Source: CAZNPL01 sp964574815 (GTDB taxonomy: Bacteria; Planctomycetota; Phycisphaerae; UBA1845). Taken from it: 64,000 nt of DNA. Below, in pieces: positions 60,654 to 64,000 of this stretch. Made by a program: the position numbers and the translations under genes. Numbering within the stretch: the stretch's first letter is position 1; each line of letters opens with the position of its first letter. The notes below the pieces were generated by a model that saw nothing but the letters and a program-made list of their open reading frames with translations, was not told the DNA's origin and made no database searches. The stretch is from NCBI GenBank assembly GCA_964574815.1, contig CAZNPL010000014.1:75310-139309 (forward strand), read 5' to 3'.

Positions 60654-63104
60654 CTATCCGGAAGGCGCCGGTTGTTCCACCGCCTTCAGTTGTTCACGGT
60701 AGGAATCCGCCAGATCGGGCTTGCTCCACTTGTCATACAAGGAAATCAAGTTGCGCACCGCGCTCAACGTATACGGATGGCGCTCGCCCAGGATCGACTT
60801 GACTTCGGCATAAGAGCGAAGCAACAACGGCTCTGCTTCTTCAAATCGCTCCGCCTGTACCAACACGAATCCGCGCTGGCCCCGGAACATCGACGTATAC
60901 CAGCTATCCGCCGGCAGGCTTCGTTCAGCTCTGGTGAGGAGCTCCGCCGAATGCCGGAGTGCCTCATCGGTTCGCTCCAGTCGCCTGAGCACGCCGGTCA
61001 CATTGTACAGAGCGATGAGCGTATCCAGGTGGTCCTCGCCGCTGGCTGCCCGATAGCCCGCCAGCGCTTCCTTGTAATACATCAGGGCCTCTTCACGTTT
61101 GTCCTGGCTGTTCAGCACGACCGCCAGGTCATTCAACGATGCCAGCGTATCAGGGTGACCCCCGCCGAGCATCCTGCGCTGCGCCTCCAATGTTTCGCGG
61201 AAGATCGGTTCGGCCTCGTCGTGTCTCTCGAGGCCCACCAGCAGTCCGGCGTAATTGTTCATCGACACCAGCGTGTCCGCGTGGTCATCACCCAGCACGC
61301 GCCGGCGACGCTCGAGCGCCTCGCGAAACAACGGTTCGGCCTCGTCCAACCGACCCTGCTCCTGAAGGACCAGCGCGAGGTTGTTGATCGACGTCAGTGT
61401 TTCGGGATCGTCCGGCGGCAGCACGCGACGGCGCTTCTCCAGCGTTTGACGAAAGAGCGGCTCAGCCGCCGTGGGATCGCCCATGTCCTGATGAAGATTG
61501 CCGAGGTTGTTGACGGTGGTCAGCGTCGTCGGATGATCCGGTCCGAATTCGCTGGTGGCCATTTCGACCGCCAGCGTGAGCTGCTCCTTGGCCTTGTCGT
61601 ACAGACCGAGACTGCGGTACGTGTTCCCGACCGTGCTCCTGATGCCGGCTTCGATGTCCGGCCGGTCCGCAAAGTCATCATGCACGCGCCCAACCGCCTG
61701 ATCCAGAATATCCACGACTTTCACGTCGCGACCCTCGATCGACGGATCGGCTGATGCAAACATCCGACTCATGAAACCGTTGATCGCGTTGGCTCTTTCG
61801 ACCGCCCGTTCCGCCTTCGACCGCTCGGCCTCCGCTTCCACCAGCCGGCGCTCCGCCAGGCTTTCAGCCGCCAACGCCCGGTCGCGCTGCGCGGCGAATC
61901 GCTTCGCACGGGACGTCTCCAGAATCGCGACAAACGCCAGAACAATCAAAAGCACGCCCGCCAGCGCGAAGGGCCAACGATGTCGCCTGACAAGCTTTCG
62001 CAGTTGATAGGCGGCGCTCTGAGGCCGGGCGAGAATCGGCTCGTTCCGCAGATACCGCTCGATGTCCTCCGCTAACGCGGCGGCGCTCGGGTACCTGACA
62101 TCGGGGTCCTTGTCGAGCGCCTTGCGCGTGATGGTCGCCAGGTCGCTGTCAACGTGGCCAGGCAGTGCCTCCGGCTCCTGCTCGCAAACGATGCGCACGG
62201 CCTCGGGCACCGCGACCCGCCGCATGTCATACGGCGGCCGATCGGCCAACAGCTCGTACAGAATCACGCCCAGCGCATAAACGTCGCTGCGAACGTCGAC
62301 GTTCTGACTGTCGCCGCGGGCCTGCTCCGGACTCATATACGCGATCGTGCCCTTGAGGTGCTCCGTTTCCGCGGCGATCGTCGGATCCTGCTCCGTGTCC
62401 TCCCGGATACTCGCCAATCCGAAATCGAGCACCTTGATTTCGGGACCGTGAGGCCCCGACGGATGAGCGTCATCCGGCGCGCAGATCAAAATGTTCGACG
62501 GCTTGAGGTCGCGGTGAATCACGCCCCGCTGGTGCGCGTACGAAACGGCGTGACACACGGATTGAAAGATTCGCAGTCGGTCGATGCGCGGCGTCGGCGC
62601 CGTGCCGTCACGCCCTCGAACGTACCGCGTGAGCGTCTCCCCTTCCACAAACTCCATCGCGAAGAAAGGCTGACCGTCGCGCGTGGCCCCGGCGTCGTAA
62701 ATCGCCGCGATCCCCGGATGTTTCAGCCGCGCCAAAACGCGAACCTCGCGATCGAACAATCGGCGATGGTATTCATCCAAAGCGTGAAGCTCTCGCACCA
62801 CCTTCAACGCCACCCGCCGATTCGTCCGCGTCTGCAGCGCTTCGTAGACGATCCCCATGCCGCCCCGACCGATCTCCCCGGCGATCCTGTAGCCCGCAAT
62901 CCAGTCACCCTCACCGGATGATGCAGCTTGATCGCCCTGGGGAATAAACGTGTCGAAGACCTGCCCGATTGACGCGCTCGAGCCTTCCTCGTCAGCCAGC
63001 AACGACTCCAACCGCGCGCTGCCTTCCTTCCAGAACGCCTTCAGGGCGTCATCGACGCGATCCGGCAGATCATCCGGGATGTGCGGGTCAGGAGTCGTGG
63101 TCAT
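60654..63104 (-). CDS. membrane-anchored Ser/Thr protein kinase with TPR repeats (ECF-linked, module 2)
   Basis: The 816-residue product starts with ATG at 63104, overlapping the sigma stop by 17 bases. Kinase motifs: glycine loop IGRGGMGIV (78-86), Lys101 in VALKVV, HRDLKPSNIL, DFGLAS and YMSPEQARG. A membrane helix near 375-395 (WPFALAGVLLIVLAFVAI) and a coiled coil (AERRLVEAEAERSKAERAVE) precede kinesin-light-chain-like TPR repeats (about 490-790), such as DPETLTSINNLALVLQEQGR and HADTLVSMNNYAGLLVGLER. Residues 12-36 match the other kinase without gaps (13 of 25 identical). It is probably the sensor for the adjacent sigma factor. Confidence 0.88.
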   Translation of the reverse strand: MTTTPDPHIPDDLPDRVDDALKAFWKEGSARLESLLADEEGSSASIGQVFDTFIPQGDQAASSGEGDWIAGYRIAGEIGRGGMGIVYEALQTRTNRRVALKVVRELHALDEYHRRLFDREVRVLARLKHPGIAAIYDAGATRDGQPFFAMEFVEGETLTRYVRGRDGTAPTPRIDRLRIFQSVCHAVSYAHQRGVIHRDLKPSNILICAPDDAHPSGPHGPEIKVLDFGLASIREDTEQDPTIAAETEHLKGTIAYMSPEQARGDSQNVDVRSDVYALGVILYELLADRPPYDMRRVAVPEAVRIVCEQEPEALPGHVDSDLATITRKALDKDPDVRYPSAAALAEDIERYLRNEPILARPQSAAYQLRKLVRRHRWPFALAGVLLIVLAFVAILETSRAKRFAAQRDRALAAESLAERRLVEAEAERSKAERAVERANAINGFMSRMFASADPSIEGRDVKVVDILDQAVGRVHDDFADRPDIEAGIRSTVGNTYRSLGLYDKAKEQLTLAVEMATSEFGPDHPTTLTTVNNLGNLHQDMGDPTAAEPLFRQTLEKRRRVLPPDDPETLTSINNLALVLQEQGRLDEAEPLFREALERRRRVLGDDHADTLVSMNNYAGLLVGLERHDEAEPIFRETLEAQRRMLGGGHPDTLASLNDLAVVLNSQDKREEALMYYKEALAGYRAASGEDHLDTLIALYNVTGVLRRLERTDEALRHSAELLTRAERSLPADSWYTSMFRGQRGFVLVQAERFEEAEPLLLRSYAEVKSILGERHPYTLSAVRNLISLYDKWSKPDLADSYREQLKAVEQPAPSG

Positions 63105-63732
63105 TCTTCTGCACGATTCGACTAGATCCGGTCAGGCTGCGCCGCAGCGCGTTGACGGCCCTCAGCAGCCGCATGGCGGCCGCCGGACGTGAGATCCCCA
63201 GTTGCTCAGCGATCTGACCTGTTTGAAGCTGATCGAAGAATGCCAGCGTGATAATCTCGCGGTCGTTTTCGTCCAACTCCGCCAGCTTGCGCAGCACGCG
63301 ATCGCATTCGTCGACGCGCGCCGCCTCACTCAACGGCGTCCGGCCGCTGGCCGAGAGAAACTGCCACATCGGGGCCGTTCCCGAAACGCCCGCCACCGTC
63401 GAATCCAGCGATGCCATCGGCGGGGAGCCCTGCGTCGGCCGCTGAGACTTGAGAAAGTCGGCTACCTTGTTCGAAACAATTCGCGACGTGTATCCGGCCA
63501 GCCCGGCCACCGTGCGGTTCTCCAGCCGGCTCATACCGTTGTTGATCCCGATCATCACCTGCTGGGTGATGTCCTCGACCGCGTGTGCCTGATGAGCCGT
63601 CGCACAGACGCGTCCCGTCACCATGACGCGAACCTGCGGGGCCAGCGCATGAGCGATCCGCGCCGCCGCCTCATTCGAGCCGGCCGTCGCAGCCGCCACA
63701 ACCTCGTCCGTCAAAACCGCCACCCCAAACAT
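63088..63732 (-). CDS. ECF-type sigma factor linked to the kinase (module 2)
   Basis: The 214-residue product starts MFGVAVLTDEVVAAATAGSN and aligns end to end with the 47912-48559 sigma factor. Examples: VEDITQQVMIGINNGMSRLE for region 2; LDENDREIITLAFFDQLQTG and QIAEQLGISRPAAAMRLLRA for region 4; MASLDSTVAGVSGTAPMWQF in the linker. A perfect -10 hexamer (TATAAT, minus strand, 63741-63746) lies 8 bases before the ATG, implying a leaderless mRNA. Together with the kinase it forms a second ECF/kinase pair. Confidence 0.87.
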   Translation of the reverse strand: MFGVAVLTDEVVAAATAGSNEAAARIAHALAPQVRVMVTGRVCATAHQAHAVEDITQQVMIGINNGMSRLENRTVAGLAGYTSRIVSNKVADFLKSQRPTQGSPPMASLDSTVAGVSGTAPMWQFLSASGRTPLSEAARVDECDRVLRKLAELDENDREIITLAFFDQLQTGQIAEQLGISRPAAAMRLLRAVNALRRSLTGSSRIVQKNDHDS

Positions 63733-63740
63733 GTCCCCAG

Positions 63741-63746
63741 ATTATA
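63741..63746 (-). promoter_or_regulatory. -10 hexamer directly before sigma factor 2
   Basis: Minus-strand TATAAT, 8 bases upstream of the ATG at 63732; expected transcription start 2-3 bases before the start codon. No good -35 at 17 bases. Confidence 0.5.
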
Positions 63747-63900
63747 CGAGGGCACATGCATCAATCTATCCACCCCAAAACCCCGCCAAGATCCGATAAC
63801 CTGCAAGGCCGGGACCTTGTGGTACGTGTTTGGCGAGGGGTTCACGGGCAAGCCGGGGTGCCCCACCCTCCGCAAACCGAAACGCGGGGGACGGACCGCA

Positions 63901-64000
63901 GCAGGCCGAAGGCCTGCTCTATAGTAGCCGGGGGCCGGCTGCCGAAGGCAGCCCGCCCCCGGATTCTGTGTATCAAAAGAAACCGACCCCGAAGGGGTCG
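63901..64000. repeat. three consecutive GAA-triloop hairpins
   Basis: GCAGGCC-GAA-GGCCTGC (63901-63917), a larger imperfect stem around GGCTGCC-GAA-GGCAGCC (63928-63962), and CGACCCC-GAA-GGGGTCG (63984-64000, cut by the window edge or complete). Each is a palindrome around a GAA loop, in intergenic DNA. More copies may follow beyond the window. The 63747-63900 part upstream holds no gene. Confidence 0.75.

Overview
The window reads as a chromosomal segment of a high-GC planctomycete-like bacterium, probably of the Phycisphaerae or a related lineage, and probably from a metagenome assembly because it contains a 100-base N gap. The taxonomic call is inference. It rests on secreted proteins ending in dockerin-like EF-hands or IPTL-CTERM tails, a prepilin of the GFTLIELLVVVSIIALL type, two ECF-sigma/Ser-Thr-kinase pairs, CxxC membrane proteins with a CVTCGYNFTGL ribbon, and many palindromic intergenic repeats.

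Layout. 1-7.8 kb: partial tsaC, a zinc-ribbon membrane protein, two secreted proteins, and a TetR / SRPBCC-YCII / SRPBCC operon on the minus strand with an operator-like palindrome. 8.2-17.2 kb: a Mu-like transposable element. Early genes run rightward (DDE transposase, MuB-type ATPase, three small coupled ORFs). Capsid genes run leftward (ribbon-helix-helix-like protein, gpT head protein, gpI protease, a 733-residue cysteine-rich protein, a 62-residue protein). The two sets diverge from one control region. No terminase, portal or tail gene is visible. 17.7-19.2 kb: an ABC-ATPase/GNAT fusion (COG2401 type).

19.6-24 kb: a prepilin-like protein, an antitoxin remnant, and a phospholipase D/VTT fusion overlapping an EEP-family hydrolase. 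24.5-38.1 kb: large secreted proteins (an IPTL-CTERM protein carrying the assembly gap, dockerin-type proteins, and one long gene broken by a frameshift), a PQQ-type beta-propeller, a C69 dipeptidase and an O-methyltransferase. 38.2-45.4 kb: a SAM methyltransferase, purC, a GH10-like protein that seems to lack its acid/base residue, a ComEA-like HhH protein, a sigma-70-like factor, a DUF1801 protein and a nucleotidyltransferase-like protein.

45.5-63.7 kb: two paralogous ECF-sigma/kinase-TPR modules flank a duplicated beta-helix protein, an STN-type protein, a sigma/anti-sigma pair, a candidate structured small RNA, a YgfZ/GcvT-like protein, a SMI1/KNR4-like protein, a secreted protein with 14 decapeptide repeats and a small dockerin-type protein. 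The window ends in three consecutive GAA-loop hairpins.

The best candidates for something undescribed are the packaging-less, tail-less capsid transposon with its cysteine-rich protein, and the orphan three-hairpin RNA near 55.3 kb. Homology calls were made by reading motifs, not by searching databases.
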